Assembly (NCBI GenBank): GCA_002633005.1
Contig: NMRA01000409.1
Span: forward strand, 249,831 to 311,830
Source: Phoronis australis
Lineage: Eukaryota > Phoronida > Phoronidae
Direction: 5' to 3'
Length of the DNA: 62,000 nt
Below the pieces are notes generated by a model that worked only from the letters and a program-made list of their open reading frames with translations, did no database searches and was not told the origin of the DNA. The translations under genes were made by a program, and so were the position numbers. Shown here one piece after another: positions 26,001-41,000 of this stretch; position 1 is the stretch's first letter, and every line of letters begins with the position of its first letter.

Positions 26001-29000
26001 ACATTAAACTTTCGAAGACAATAAAATTCAGCTTATTGAAAAAGTTTGCAGTTAAAGACAGAGTGAGAAAGTGGGTGTGTCTCAAAAGAACTGGCTATGA
26101 TGAAGAAAATAATGTGAAAGGTTACTCAACTTTGAAATAACGGTTAACCTGCAGAAATAATTCAGTGAGTGGATAGACTATTCATAATTTCATTTTTTGA
26201 AATGAGTACGTGTTCTGTTCATGCCGTAAAAAATATCAGAACAAGGATTTTCTTAGTCGTCAAGCTATTTCCTTCTTACAGCAATGCTACAAGTAGAGCT
26301 CACAATGCTGAAAAATCAAGTGAAGTTACTAGAGACAGCCCTGGTAAAAAAAACCAACGAACTGGAGAAGAAGCTTACCCCGTGTAAGTAGACTCTTCCC
26401 CAAGGGAGTAGTCAAAAAATGAGCTAGATAACCCCTTCAGGCACAGACAGAGAGGACAGCCCTCCTCACAGTCTGACAACTTTTGTGTTGGTGAAATGGA
26501 GACAAGGATCGAAATAGTTCATCAAAATCTGGATGGGCTCGTCCATGACTCATGCGAAGACAAAATGTCTTAATGGGCTCCTGATCCTATCAATAGGAGA
26601 ACTTGCACAGGATATTGAACCAGTGGGGTATTGAGCAAGTAGGGGTATGGGGTTAAGGGTTTTCGCACATCCTGCATATGAGGCTTCATTGTTTTGGTGA
26701 CCTCATCTCCTGCTTGGCCACCTGGGAATATTGCTAAGTCACACTTAGCAAGTTGATGTCATGCTAAGCGTCATGCCCGTCACTATAAAACTAGACTGTT
26801 TGTTAAAATTCCTCACCATGCATAAGACAGTAAGCACCCACATGAAATAGATCATGATATACTAATCTGTCCACAAAAGTAAATGCATGCAAAGTCATTC
26901 TTGGAAACTTCTACAGTAAAATTGCAGGCCTTCTGCTGTGACCGTGACCTACCCCACTGGCCCCTACCCTGGAAGTAGACTTTGTCTACCACATGCCGTG
27001 ATCAAAGTCAGTAAAACATCTTGGTTCATGATTAAGGGGTAAACAACAAGGTAGACAAACAAGGACAAAAATTCAGAGGTCAAATATATAAAAACAAATC
27101 GAAAAATGTCTCCTTCTAGTTATTCAAGGAACAAGACAATGTTGTGCCCTGGCATGGGTCTGATCTGCCTCTATTTGAGTCTCACAAGATGATTCTGGTC
27201 TTTACCCCGACTCATTTTGAAACCTGTCCTCACAGCAGCTAAAATAATGCCAGCCCACATCATTTTCAGTTGCGGTCTTGTGCTTTTTTTGAAAAGCCAT
27301 ACAAAGGCAAGAAAGAAAGTGCTAAGCAATGAGTAATAATTCAAAACAAATCACACATTATTTTTGCTCGTCTCTGGTAGATTTAAAGTTTCCTTTTTGA
27401 AAAAATAAGCAACTAAAAACTGACACACCACCTACTTGATTTTCAAAAACAGACCAGAACCATTGATCTTTGGCCTTATCCAAAAACTTTAACACAACAT
27501 ACTTTCCTAAAAACAACAATTTCAATAAAAAAATGACGAAATGCCTCTATCCAGAGAAATTTGCTGATAAATTTTTTTGAACTTGGAAAACTTTGCTGCG
27601 ACTGACAAAAGACAAATACGACAAACCATTATTATTTTCAAAAACTCAAGGAAAATGCATTACATTTGTTGTTCAATTTAGTCATCATGATCAAAAATGT
27701 CACCTACAGTCTCTTCAATTAAAGGCATAATCTCCCCTTGTTAGTACCTGTGGTCTTGGTCACTGTCTACCCCTTGCAGCCCCCATAATAAGGGACACAA
27801 GATGTCCCTTTAAACCAGTCACAATTATCATTTGCCCCTTCCATAATCAGCAATCAGGGTCCAAATTTACCTTTTCTAACCCTTAAAGTCAAACTTATAT
27901 CCGTCCATCCAAGTCCCTACAGTCGAAAACATCATAACCTTCCCCTGTCAACTCCAACATTTGGGTTATAATCTATCCCTTCAGCCCCTCAGGTCAGGGA
28001 CATAACCTGCCCCTTTTAACACCAACAACCAGGAACAGAATCTGCACCTTCTAGTACCAAAAACCACGGTTGTAGTAACTTACTCCTTCAAACCCCTAGT
28101 CATACCCATAACCGTCCTATTTCAGCCCCTACAAATACATTATTCTACAATGTCTACGATGAGCTGGCCCAGTCACAGTGCGTGGCACTTAACAATGTCA
28201 GTGGCCTCACATGGGCTGTAAGGAGGAACCGTTTGACTGACTCCTACTGTCTGGACGTCTGCAACGGGCTGACGGCGAGCATGAAGGAACGAATGAAGAG
28301 TGAGGGCGGCTATGTGGACCCAAATACGTAAGTAGTGACCTTGAACTTGACACTAGTGCAAGACACTGATTTTTTATCTAAAATACCTACTAGTAATTAC
28401 ACTAAATTTTAGTTTCCTTTCTTAAAGATATAACCTATTTGCCGTATTTACACTGCAAAACCATTTCTATATACATCAGAGAAAACAGCGCCACCTTCAA
28501 AAAGAATTCAAAACTACAACTTGAAAATTTTATGTCTGCTGCAAAGCAATCAGCTGATCACCCTCAGTAACGAATTGAAGGATGTATTATAATTCAAAAT
28601 CAAATAAAACTTTCAACGTCTAACAAAGGAGTTTACGGCAAATGAGTGAGCCAAAAAGGCCAGTGAGGTATTGCCACTCCATTACAGGACTGGCAAGTGT
28701 TTTGGTGGGCTGACCATCTACAAACAACAACCCGTACACAGCACCAACCCAGACAAACACATTCAGCCAGACTCGGGCAAGCTTGGCTTGATGACATATC
28801 GCTACTTGGAGTACGGGTGCACTAGCTACAGACCCGGGCCTAACTACTGCTGCTGTCATAATGGATAACTGTGGACGGACGAGAAAACAATGGATTAATT
28901 TGGAAATGTAACAGTTGCTTGACTTAGTCTTCATTTGGGTTTACAAGTAAACAGTTCTAAATGGATAGTCACCCTAAACCAAATACATGACACAGAAAAC

Positions 29001-32000
29001 ATTTTTGAAAATTATCTTTTCCTTTGAACGCCACGTAGTCAAGTTTTAATGGCATATGGAAAACTTTGAAGTCGAATATTGTTTAAATCCTGATTATAAA
29101 TGTTTACATGGCTTCAATGTTTACAAATAGACAGCTGTTTTAAAGACAATGGTGTAAACAAATGTTACAGAATCCTGTGAATTTAAAAAGTTTTTGAACC
29201 TCATGGCAAACATTCCTAGTTTGTGGGGGAAAATTTCTTCGTCAAAAATATCAACTGACGTTCTTCCAGAGAATTCTAGGTCACGTGATCAGGTACATAC
29301 CTGGCTTGCATTGAGCACACTTGTCACCGGTAGTTCTGTTCTTGCACTGGCACACTCCCGACTTGTCGTTACATACGGCACTGGAGCTACCGTCTGGATG
29401 GCAGTCACATGACTCGCAGCCAGCATCCGTCAGGTTGTAGAAACTGGAAAGGAAGAAAATTCGTGACCACTAACTGAACTTTGCAGAAACCACATTTGAT
29501 TAAACAAATCAGTTGTACACTGCTACATGATGCATTTGTCGATCGCTGTATTTGGCTGCTGGTTGACCTTCAATCGGGGTCATTGATTCGCTGTCTGACC
29601 TTAGTGATCAAAGGTCAAGCAACAGTTCATCGCACACATTACGCAGTTGCAAGATAGCAAACCCAGTGAATCTATGTAACCATGTAATGGCATGCACAAT
29701 ACTCCGTTCTCTATTTACGGTGTATCCAAGCTGCACGTTCTAAAAGATCAAACTAAGCTCCCGACGTATTCCTGGAACAAGTAGCACATGAATATAATGA
29801 CAGTTGGTTGCAAAATCATGCGGTTAAAGTCCAACAGTACTGAAAATATGCATCACTCAAGCAAAATAGTACGGGTGCGGCATCTGGAGAAGCGGACACC
29901 ATAACGGGGAACTTTCAGGAAGTAATAGAGGCATAACAAGTGGAACCACTAACTCTCATCACCACTTAAATGTACCAGGTGGTAATTCTTCTTTACACCG
30001 GGTGGCATAGGGGAACATTTTAACATCCCAAAAAGACTGTCATACAGTGTATGCCATAACACAACATGATGCTTTTTATAAAAAACAAAAATTACTTCAT
30101 CGTCCTCTAGAGGCCACTAGTGTCCAGTCCTATGTGACCATTCACCAGGCTGCTACTTGAAAGTCCCCTTTTAATTTTCCCTATTGTTGCAAAATCATGT
30201 TAAAAGCTGGACTTATTAATTAGTACCTAAAATAAAACGGGAGTGCACAGGTTGCAATGCGCATAAATTACTGGCCCAGTAACATTTGGTTTGTCATGTA
30301 ATGTCCCTTATGAAAACCTTGACCTTAAACCAAAGCAGGTATTACACATTTTTTCTCAGCATGATTAAAGATGCAATTCTTGAGAAATTTGGAAGGATTT
30401 CAACTAGATATATATCCTCCATCCCCAACGCAATCATCCTACCCTGCCTGACAGCCTTCACATCGTATGCCGTTGACGCCGGGCTTGCAATTGCACTTGC
30501 CGTAGTCATCACACGTGGAGCTGTCAATGGCATAGCGGCCATTGCAATCACAAGGAGAGCAACCCTCCCCTGCAATGAGAGAATGTATACTTTGAATTGT
30601 CTGCAAATTTGCATACATCAAGTACAAACCACACCCCAAGTTGCGAAGAAAACCAAATATTAACTACAAAGTCGTTGGACATCATGGAATGTTGGCATAT
30701 TCATGTGTGTAGCAAAGGGAAGTGCAAACCACTCAGAATTCTCTGGGAGACATGGAGAGCAGCATCACTATGTCTCATCGCTGTAATGACCAATGTTCAC
30801 TAACAGTTGATTGCGCTTGGAATGAAAATTAAAAAACTAGCGTACAGTGGTTGACAACCTTGCCCAAACTTGGTTAAATTTAGCTGGTTAGGGGATTACT
30901 AAATTAACGGCATCAGAAGCGTTTGAAAGGTCAATGAAACCAAGCAGTGCACATTCACCTGTGTGTAACCCCTTGTAACCAGGGAAGCAAGAGTCGCACT
31001 TGTTTCCATCCACATTCTTTTTACACGAGCATGCCCCTGTTTTGTCACATGACTGCAGCAGAGATCCCAGAGAGTTGCAGTTACAGGCTATAAAATAAAA
31101 ATAGAAAATACATGTCACAAAACTGCCGAAAATTTGCAAAAAATATAACAATGCCAATAAAGACCATGTAAGCAGAAAAATGCCTTAGATTTCAAGGAAA
31201 AATAACATCGCTAATTTTGACTTTTTGGCAGCCTTACTTGAGGTCCAACTTCCCCATATGTCATGTGACAACATGCAATGTTAACACTAAACTAATCGTT
31301 CAACATTGGGCACACAATCAAGAAATTCATTCCACAGATCAATCATCGTTACGCTGGACATGTCCAGTTTCGTTAGAAAAGCATAAAAGCATATTCTGTA
31401 GTTTCCAACAAAAAGTCGTCGAAGTTTCCTCATATCGGAAACTGGAAAAAAATTTTGAAACAAAATTTCCCATCTCAATCACAGATGATTATCAGCTTTA
31501 ATTATTGTTCAACCGTTTTGATTCAAAGTTTCCACCACAACCTCGATGAAGCTAGAAGAAACTCATCCACTTTGGAAGCTACAGTAGTAGTACAATTCAA
31601 TTGTTAATTTTTTCAAAACCTTGAATTCTGAAAAACTCAGATGACGTCTCTTCAAAAGTCGTAAACCGAAACAGAATGGTTCACACTTAAGTAGAATTAT
31701 TGTTATATGAATATCAGTTACATCACAAAGTGAGACTCCCATCATTGTTTTCCATTATTTCAATTGGATGTCAAAGAATAAAATATTACTACAAAATCTA
31801 GTGGGAGTCACCAGTCACGACAACAGTGTCATAGGAATGAGCAGAAAACTGAAAGTCAAAGCTTCACCTGGGAACTTTTGCTTCAAGTTTTCACTAACTT
31901 GTAAATAATACAGCTCAATCATGGTGTAAAATGAAACTTCAGTTCAAGAATACCCCAACGTTAAAAGACAATAACCCCCCAGTACCTTTACAGCCGTTCT

Positions 32001-35000
32001 CTCCAAACTCGTAATGGAATGCCAAGCACTGGTCGCATCGCAGTCCACCCACGCCCGGCTTACACTGACACTGACCCCCGCGAGAGTCGCAGGTTGACCC
32101 CGCCACCGTACCCGTTGGGTCACAGTCACAAGCTGCAAGTAACAATTGAAGGTTATCACGACTGACTTTCACCACCAGATGGAGACGTGTGGCTCACCTA
32201 GAGCACACACTAAAAGTGACCAGTAAAAAAACTATTTCCAAGACATGGTAGATAATGAGCTTAATTGTTAAAGTTCGTATCTCAAATACAAATAAAAGTT
32301 TATTATACTTTCGTAATAGCTACTGGTAAACTCACAGGGAGATCGCGGAGTCAACCCAGACACAATGCTAAACTCTGCTCCATTGTAGCAGTTTAGAGCC
32401 CGCCTCTCCTCCCAGTTGCCTCCCCTGGCAAGGCTNTCTCTCCAAACTCGTAATGGAATGCCAAGCACTGGTCGCATCGCAGTCCACCCACGCCCGGCTT
32501 ACACTGACACTGACCCCCGCGAGAGTCGCAGGTTGACCCCGCCACCGTACCCGTTGGGTCACAGTCACAAGCTGCAAGTAACAACTGAAGGTTATCACAA
32601 CTGACTTTCACCACCAGATGGAGTCGTGTGGCTCACCTACAGCACACACTAAAAGTGACCAGTAAAAAAACTATATCCAAGACATGGCAGATAATGACCT
32701 TAATTGTTAAAGTTCGTATCTCAAATACGAATAAAAGTTTTTTAAACTTTCGTTATAGCTACTGGTAAACTCACAGGGAGATCGCGGAGTCAACCCAGAC
32801 ACAATGCTAAACTCTGCTCCGTTGTAGCAGTTTAGAGCCCGCCTCTCCTCCCAGTTGCCTCCCCTGGCAAGGCTGTGACATTTCTCCATCAGCTGCTTGG
32901 TGGCGCTAGTGGTGACCTCAGAAACGTAAGATGTCATGTCTTGCAGAGTTGGCAGCAGAACAAGCTAAAAATGAAATAATGTACTAAAAAAGTGGAACTT
33001 TACACGCCTAAAATGAATCATCAATCAAATTTGAAACAAACAAGCCAAAAAATATGACACCTAAGCTCGACAACACACAGGGTGCAATCGTGATTAACTA
33101 TGCAAATGCACATTAAACTGACTTCATTTCAATACAGCAAAATCAATGTCAAGTACTACGGTAATTTTTTTTAACTTTCGCTGACATTCAACCTGTGCAT
33201 CAAGTAAATTTTCAAATTAACCGCAATATGATTGGTCAATACCAAATGAACGCAATATGATCGGTCAATACCAAATGAACATCTTGGTTTTTTTGCATAG
33301 ATCAGCTAATAATCAAGAGATAGACATAAGCAAAGACAAACCATACCGAATCGAGAAGAACAAAGGAACCATCAGGAACTGTTACAATGACTTCTACAGT
33401 GTAGTCCTTGTTACCTTGGAGACAAACAGGTTCTGAAACAGAGAAAATGATAATGATTAATTAAAAAGTAAACATTGTAAAAAATATCAAGAAAGAATGA
33501 AGTTTGAAGATCTAAACGCTTATTACTTCCAAGGATAAATATTGTGCAAACAGTAATGAGCACCGCCTGGTGAACACCAGCAGAACTACAAGTCTAAATT
33601 TCAAGAGAAAGATAATATGTGTAAAAAGTTAACGAAGGTTGGAAGTCGACGTGATACAAGTGTCACACATAAACAAGACTTGAATGAATGAAAATGAGAT
33701 TAAGATGTCAATATTTTCACATAAAACTACTTCTATTCTCACTTACTATTATATGATCGTGTGGTAACACGTTTCAGCAAAGTCTTAATAAAACTAATAA
33801 AGTGTCTTAAACACGACACGTTTCGACGAGGACGTCCACCATTGTCAAGCCATAGGTCACGAATGTAATGTTTACGCATACTTCTCTAAGTTATACCGGA
33901 TTTTGTTTTACACGTCATTCTTGAAAGAGGCTTGAGAATAAAGGGCATTTAGGTGAAAAACGTCACGTGCTGACATATGTTTTCATGTAAACTTTTTCTG
34001 ACAAATTTTAAACGCATTATTCCAACACCATACCTCCGTTAGACACGCTCAGTTCCTGATTGGGTAGAACTGTCTGCTGACCGCAGGCATGACCTACATT
34101 GGACTGACGGCCAAAGGTCGCCTGCACTGTAGCGTTGGAATCAGAAGGCTGTAAATGAAGGAATTTCAGAGATAATTAAAATTAGTAAAATTAATGAAAC
34201 AAATACATTATCAAGAAATCAAAAAACTATCAGATGGTAGCTTACCCCTCCTGGATATAGAGAGTAAGATGTGTTGAATTTATTTAGTTGCGTCATTTGT
34301 AGGCTTATTGGTGATTAAGTTCCTTTTTTGTTTGGTTTGGGTTTCAAAATTAAAGATCAACAAATGATTCAATAAATTTACTTGAATATTACGAATAAAC
34401 AGGTATGAAATTTAATTGTTAGAAGGTACGATAAGATAAAGTGCATTTGCTTCAAAAGTAAAAAACAACTTCTGGTTTACATCATTTACTATTACAAAAT
34501 TGGTCTTCTTTCATTACATACTCAGTTTACAGGTGATTTCTGAGCTCGATAACAACTGGCGCTTCATGATTTCTTTAGACCAGGCTCATAGAATTTCAGG
34601 TGACAATTGAAAAGAAACTTTATGAACCTGGTCTAACGGAATAATGACCTTTCAGCTCTATAGAAGCTCCGAAATCACCTCAAATTTCAAACACTAACAA
34701 ACCTCCATTCTGAAGACTGCATCGTATCTATGGTCAGCTGGCACACGGACGTCAGTGTATTTGATTGACGTCGTCTTGTCCAATCGGACGAAGCCACGCC
34801 CAGTGTGGGTGGGGCCTGATGCCCTCTCAACCACAAGCTTTGGCTACAGAGGGAAAATGAAAGAACATGTCAGACAAAACAAAGTGGTAACTGGAGAGCA
34901 AAGTTCCGGGGCCTGTTTGTCAAGTTGAAAAACGTAAACTGAATTTTTCTGAAGACTGCACATAAGTCGACATGGTAAGAGTTTTTATCGGCTGGATAAC

Positions 35001-38000
35001 GGGGTGACCATCGGTCAACAAATGCGTAATACTGCAATATCAAGTGCAAGGTACAATACTGAAACAGGGCCGGGAAATGTAATTTGTTGTCAAAAAGTTG
35101 ACGAAATCTTTTACACCTTGAGATTGGAAATACTGCCAAACAAGACATCACCCAACTTTCCTCATGATGCAAAGTTCATATAATAATAGACGAACTCATT
35201 TTGTTGTGAACACATTTTTATATTGAATTTCTCGTTTCACTTAATTAAACCTTTTTGTTTTCGACAAACAAATTTCAGCCCACAACATGAACACTGAAAA
35301 CATTTTTCGATGTGTGTTATTTTCTTGAATCTAATCCAAGAGCTTTTATAATATGATACTGCTACTATAACTGCACCTGTTACAATGGACTGTAGTTTTT
35401 TAATGAAATGTGTACAAAAAATCTTTAAAATAGGAGTATACTGCGCAACTTATCAACCATGCACAGTAACATGGAATTTTCAGAAACTGGTCACAGCTAT
35501 CGGCATTTCAAACAGAAATCCTGCAGTACGCCTCAGCCCAAACAACTTATAACTTGATCTCTGATCTTAACATTCCCAACATAATGCCCAAGCCATTATT
35601 TCCCATCTAGAGAGCTTGGAATGACCAATTACAAAAAGGAGATGAATCGTTCCACAAATAAACAGGGTTACGTTATAGAAATATTTCCTGTATTGTAAAA
35701 AGTAAGTGAAATAAAACGTTTTTGCACATTTTAAGTCAAAATAATGCTAAACAAAGATATTGAAAAAAAAGAAAACTGGAAATCAATAAGAAGAATCAAA
35801 ACCAAAAAAGAGGAAATCCACTTAAAAGAGGAAAATTCCAAACCCCGCATCATCCCTTAGCTTACATCCACATCCGTGACCTCTTCAGCTTCATAGGTCA
35901 AGTAATCCAGCGCTCCTACAAAGGACCTGGAAGACACTGCGAGGCAGTTCCGTCCACTATAGCCCGGCTTACAAGAGCACACTCCGCTTCCATCACACTG
36001 AGCGGTCAAGGATGACCCCAGGTCACAGTTACATCGGCTGCAGCCGTCGGGATTGTCAATGGTCAAGTTGTAGCTACCCAACTGTAGGAGAGAACAATCA
36101 TCAAAATGTGTCCAATGTGATGGCTTCATGCATGTCACGCAACCTGCAGGTCAGGTTGAGAACAAGTTTTATGATAGAGCTTCCGAGATAAAATAGTTTG
36201 GCTGCTATTCGAACTTTCAAATTGTAATACATGTCAATTGCTAAATGCTTTTACATAATTTTGATATATTTTGCAGTCAGATTATGAACAAGTCAATTGG
36301 AAATTTTCCGACAGATCGCTTTGGATATGTCACTAATCCTGTCATCAGGCAACACACATCAATAATTACATAACTATAATCTCTGCAATTCTTGTATCAA
36401 CGCTACGCCTTAGTGCTACCAAAATCCAATCACTTTCTTCCAGCCTCCAAGCCAGTAGGAGGGTAAAAATTATTGAAGGAACTGCTAGAAACTTGACGTG
36501 AATGAAAAGATCTGAATTCAAATTAACAGCATATCGTAGTCTTGTATAAAAGTGTAAAATACTGGGTACATCTGTTGCCATGACTCCAGACATCCTACAG
36601 TGAGACTTGGTACCAAACATACCTTACACTGACCACACCTTGTACCCTGGGTGTTCTCTTTACACAAACACACCCCCGTTGTCTTGTTGCAGAAGTTGAT
36701 ACTGTTAAAACTCCCCGCTGCTATACAGTTGCAGGCTGAAATACGAACGTCCAGTCAACAAGTATCAACAAACTGTCGGCCGCTTTCAAAACTAACACCT
36801 GTCATTCGGTTTAAATTCCAGATGGCACCAGTTTCTAAACCAATGCTAGTCCAGCACCTGGAGTCTAATTTTTTTACTCAAATTATTTTTAACATTTTCC
36901 ATTAATAAGTACAAGCTCAATAAAAAAGTCTATCATTCTCTACTCGAGTATATTCTGGATTTCGTGGTTGACTTTGCACCACAGTGGCAATGTGCAAATC
37001 TGAAAAAATAGCCACCAACAACAGAGACATCACAACATAAAAAACATTATATTGAAGCGGAAGCTTTTCCCGAGTCTACAAAAATCTCAAAAGTCGCACT
37101 TACCCTGGCATCCGTTGGGGTTGTTTGGGTCGAGGTTCCAGAAGGTGTCCTTACATTCATCGCACACCCTCCCCCCAACATTGGCCTTACACTGGCACGT
37201 CCCTGTCTCCGAGTCGCACAGGAAGTTACTGGCAGACGCAGTACCCTGGATGGAGCAGTCGCAGGCTGCAAAGAATGAAATGTGGGCAACATGATAACAG
37301 AACATTTTTCTACAATTCATAAAAATGGACAGTAAAAGTTAAACAGTTTAGTGGCAATAGGAGAATAGGCATGGGTTAAGCATTGTCCTACGAGAGGAAT
37401 AATGCTACATTAGTTGCTTTTAATAGCTCAAACTTGGAGATGTAGATTCATTTATTTTTACCAGAAAGGTATTTTCAACACAAAATGAATCTCTGCGTAG
37501 GTCATACAGTGCTTTTTTAATTCTAGAACAGGCGAGAGTTCAATTCAGAACACTTTGCTATTGGAATGTTTCACAAAAATGTAACCTTTTCAATAACAGC
37601 AACCATTCAATCATGTATCTGCAATTGTTTCAATCAATTTTTTAATTATTTCATGAAAAGGGGAAGTATGACATCTTGACCTAGGTATCAGCTGTGTTAG
37701 TCATTTGTTTGGAGAGACACAGGAAATTTTAAAAGCAAACTTAGAATTTAATCTTGGAATCACTTCTGTCCATTTTGAGAAAAATATCACATCAAAAGAT
37801 CACCATTTGGGAATCAGTTTTGGCTAAAATTAAAATTCATCTCAATATGAAGTTTTTAATTAAAATACAACGGGAAGAGTACATATATTAACAGTCACAA
37901 GATAATTTGTACAATCTGCAGCAGATTAAAACTATTCATAATAGGGCTCCGAGGAACCTACGACTATCAAGTTTAAGAACAATTACAAAGATGTCGAGCC

Positions 38001-41000
38001 CCTACAACAATCATGTTGGAGGACCTTCGGTCATTTAATTCGTTAGAAAAGCAAACTAATTTTAGTTATCTTTGAAATAACTTTTAATATGTAGTGCTGA
38101 TGTGCCCGCATGTCCAGCAGTTTTCAAAACAGTTCACAAATTCGCCGTCGAACTTAAGACGAAAACACCTATGGAAATAAGCCTCTTTAAATTTTGTCAA
38201 ATTTCAATAAAACAAAATACAGAGAACTACTAAGAGTGTGAATGAAACGTGCTTTGTTTTAAAAACCCAGGTTCGCTTTCGTAATAACATGCCCTGGATG
38301 ATGGCCTAAGAGTTATGATGTAGCCCATAATCCATCACACAACAGATGCCTGGTGACTGTGGCCCACATATAAACAAACAAAAACGTGACCTATTTTGGA
38401 GCCTCACTTGCAAAAGGTCATCATTCACCAATCCCAAAACAACAAAGTTCTAATGGAGCACAAATCTGTTTAGAACAAATACCCAAGTTTAACATGCGCC
38501 ATGGTGTATAACAATTGATCCCCACCAAGATCCATATATTGATTAGAGGAGGTATGAATCAGACATCTGTTACCAAGGAACAGTGAGAGGGGTCCCTACA
38601 CTTAGGATTACTGCAAGCGTTCACAATGCCAAATAACATAGCAGAGTGAGGTTAATGATTCATAAGAGTACCACATAATGCTACATTAAAAATGATTGCG
38701 TGTAATAGTCCCAGGTGGGGCGCCACCTGGAGGAAAATTTATATAAATTATGTACTGATACCATATAGGATATTTATTAAGGTTGCCGAAATGATACTCA
38801 TCTCAGTTTTCTTTAGTTTTTCCACGCTCAAAATAAAATTTGATCTCCTTTTAAATTAATTGAATTCATACAGAATTATTTCAAAAAATGTCTTAACAAC
38901 AAAGACAAACAGAAAGATTATTCTCTATTATATTTATGGTTTGTACAGCACTCACATAATGCATCAAAATACACGTTTTACACTTAAAGGCAGTAGTATA
39001 CCTTTGACAATATTGTGCTTGTACTGGGATGGACTTCACTGGGCCCAAAAACAAAGTCAGTTCTGGTATGTGTTGTTAATCCAGTCAGCGGTGGATCATG
39101 TTGCAGGCGAGCATAACTTTTTAGTCTTTGAGCGCAGGTCTCATAATGAGTCGTGGTTAAGATCAGAACCAACCACGGGGCCATTAAACATGGAATTTAA
39201 TCAAATTTATTGCCCACCCTCTAACATGGCGTTAATAATTCAATCGACATTGTACTGACACAACTTTTCATTTGCTTCGATTATTAATTTAACGACTGCT
39301 ACATACGACAATTTCGCAGTGACAACAGTCATCATTAGAAACTGGCAGAGTCAGTTTTTTTCTAATCAGTCTATACTATTTGTGTTTGTCTATACATTTT
39401 TCTGTTTTCATCACAGTCTAAGTAACAAAAGACGCTCTAATTTCCAAAGTTCGTTCAGAGAATTCAACAACTGCAGTCTGCTAGTGCTACAAAACTACTG
39501 AGGTAGAGGGCTTTGCCACGCTAATCAATTGATCACTGGATTGATCTGATATTGAGTGGCAATTAACAGGTGATTATGAATAATTGATAATCATAGACAA
39601 GAGTAATCCAACAGCCAATCAACAAAACATTTATGAACTTAGATGAACAGTAAATCATTGTTTGGTCATTTGAAAACAATTAAAACATGGGTCCAAGCCT
39701 CTTGTCTATGGGGACACATACATTTTCGGCTCTAAAATTCAGCCCTAGTTCAGTCCCTAAGACCAAAACGATACAGAAGACATATTAACTGATTGTTTCA
39801 GTATCAAAAAATTACAATAAATTCTGTAACAAGATAAAATAGAATTTAAACGTTTATTATATTCTGGAGTTTCAGTCATCCGCACAAGTTCATTTTCCCA
39901 AATGGTATTTTTCATCAACCCCTTAGCGTAAATCCCAAACAGAAGCGGGCAGCCCATATGCAGCCAGACGTAACTCAAGTCTGAGCAAAATTATTCAGCA
40001 ATATCTCCCCTTCGTAAGGATTACAAAATGTCTCAACATCCTCAAGTGGGGATTAATGACAGATGTTCTGAACAAACTAGCAACTTAGCAACACAAATAA
40101 ATTTTCTATGTTGATCATGTTTGTTAATGAAATCGACAAAATTCAATTTCCCCTGAAGGTCATAAGGTTAATATAAGACCTTATCCGAAACTCTGTACCT
40201 TTAGCCAATTTATCTACACAACTAATAAATATTCCCATTCAGCAAAAAAAAAATTTCTGAAAGAAATTTCATAGAATTTGATTTTTCATTTCATACCAAT
40301 CATACCAATCACTTATTGGGTAACATCCCCTCGCCTGTTTATAGAAAAATTTAACGATTAAAAAAGAAAAGTACATTCATAGCAAAATAACAGGATCAAT
40401 TACCTGACCAAACTCTGTGTGATATAAATCTTAAAGATAAAATGTCAAAAAATTAGAGCTCTACAGTTTTCCAAATCATTGTTTCCTTTTCATTCTATGC
40501 AAACTTCAAAAAAATCACAAAATCGGGATTGCCCCTCATGCAAAAGTGGAACATTTTAAAAGCAACAGGCTTTGGAGAACAGTGTAAGCTAATACCTGTG
40601 AATCTGATCAGCCAATTCTGAGAAAGGCTGTTCTAAAGTTGGCCTAAATTGAACATTTTCCAAGAGTCCTACATAGCCATAACTTAAAAATAAAAACAGA
40701 ACATGAGCACAGTATTCTGACCTCCCAAGAACAAGGCCAGAGAATTCTTTAATATCAATTCAAAGAGTTCAAGTGAGTCACTCAGAATATATAAAACATG
40801 CACTGCACCCAACATATTTCAACACATTACCCCACCATTTATATAAACATTCAATAAATCCTTTCAGCCCACCATTTACACAGGTACAATGCCATGACCA
40901 GAAAACAGCTGCATAATGTAAACACTTTCAAGTCTTTGTACAGTGGACAATGTGTTGATTTTAGCCACAGAGTGGGGAGAAATAGTACTAGGGTACCAGG

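Noticed and set aside
33760-33870. Possible transposon end (CACGTTTCGACGAGGACGTC-type phrase)
   Set aside because: It resembles a common repeat phrase, but I could not define ends or coding sequence.
38860-39258. 132-codon plus-strand ORF in the same intron
   Set aside because: No domain match, an AT-rich region, and probably repeat-derived.
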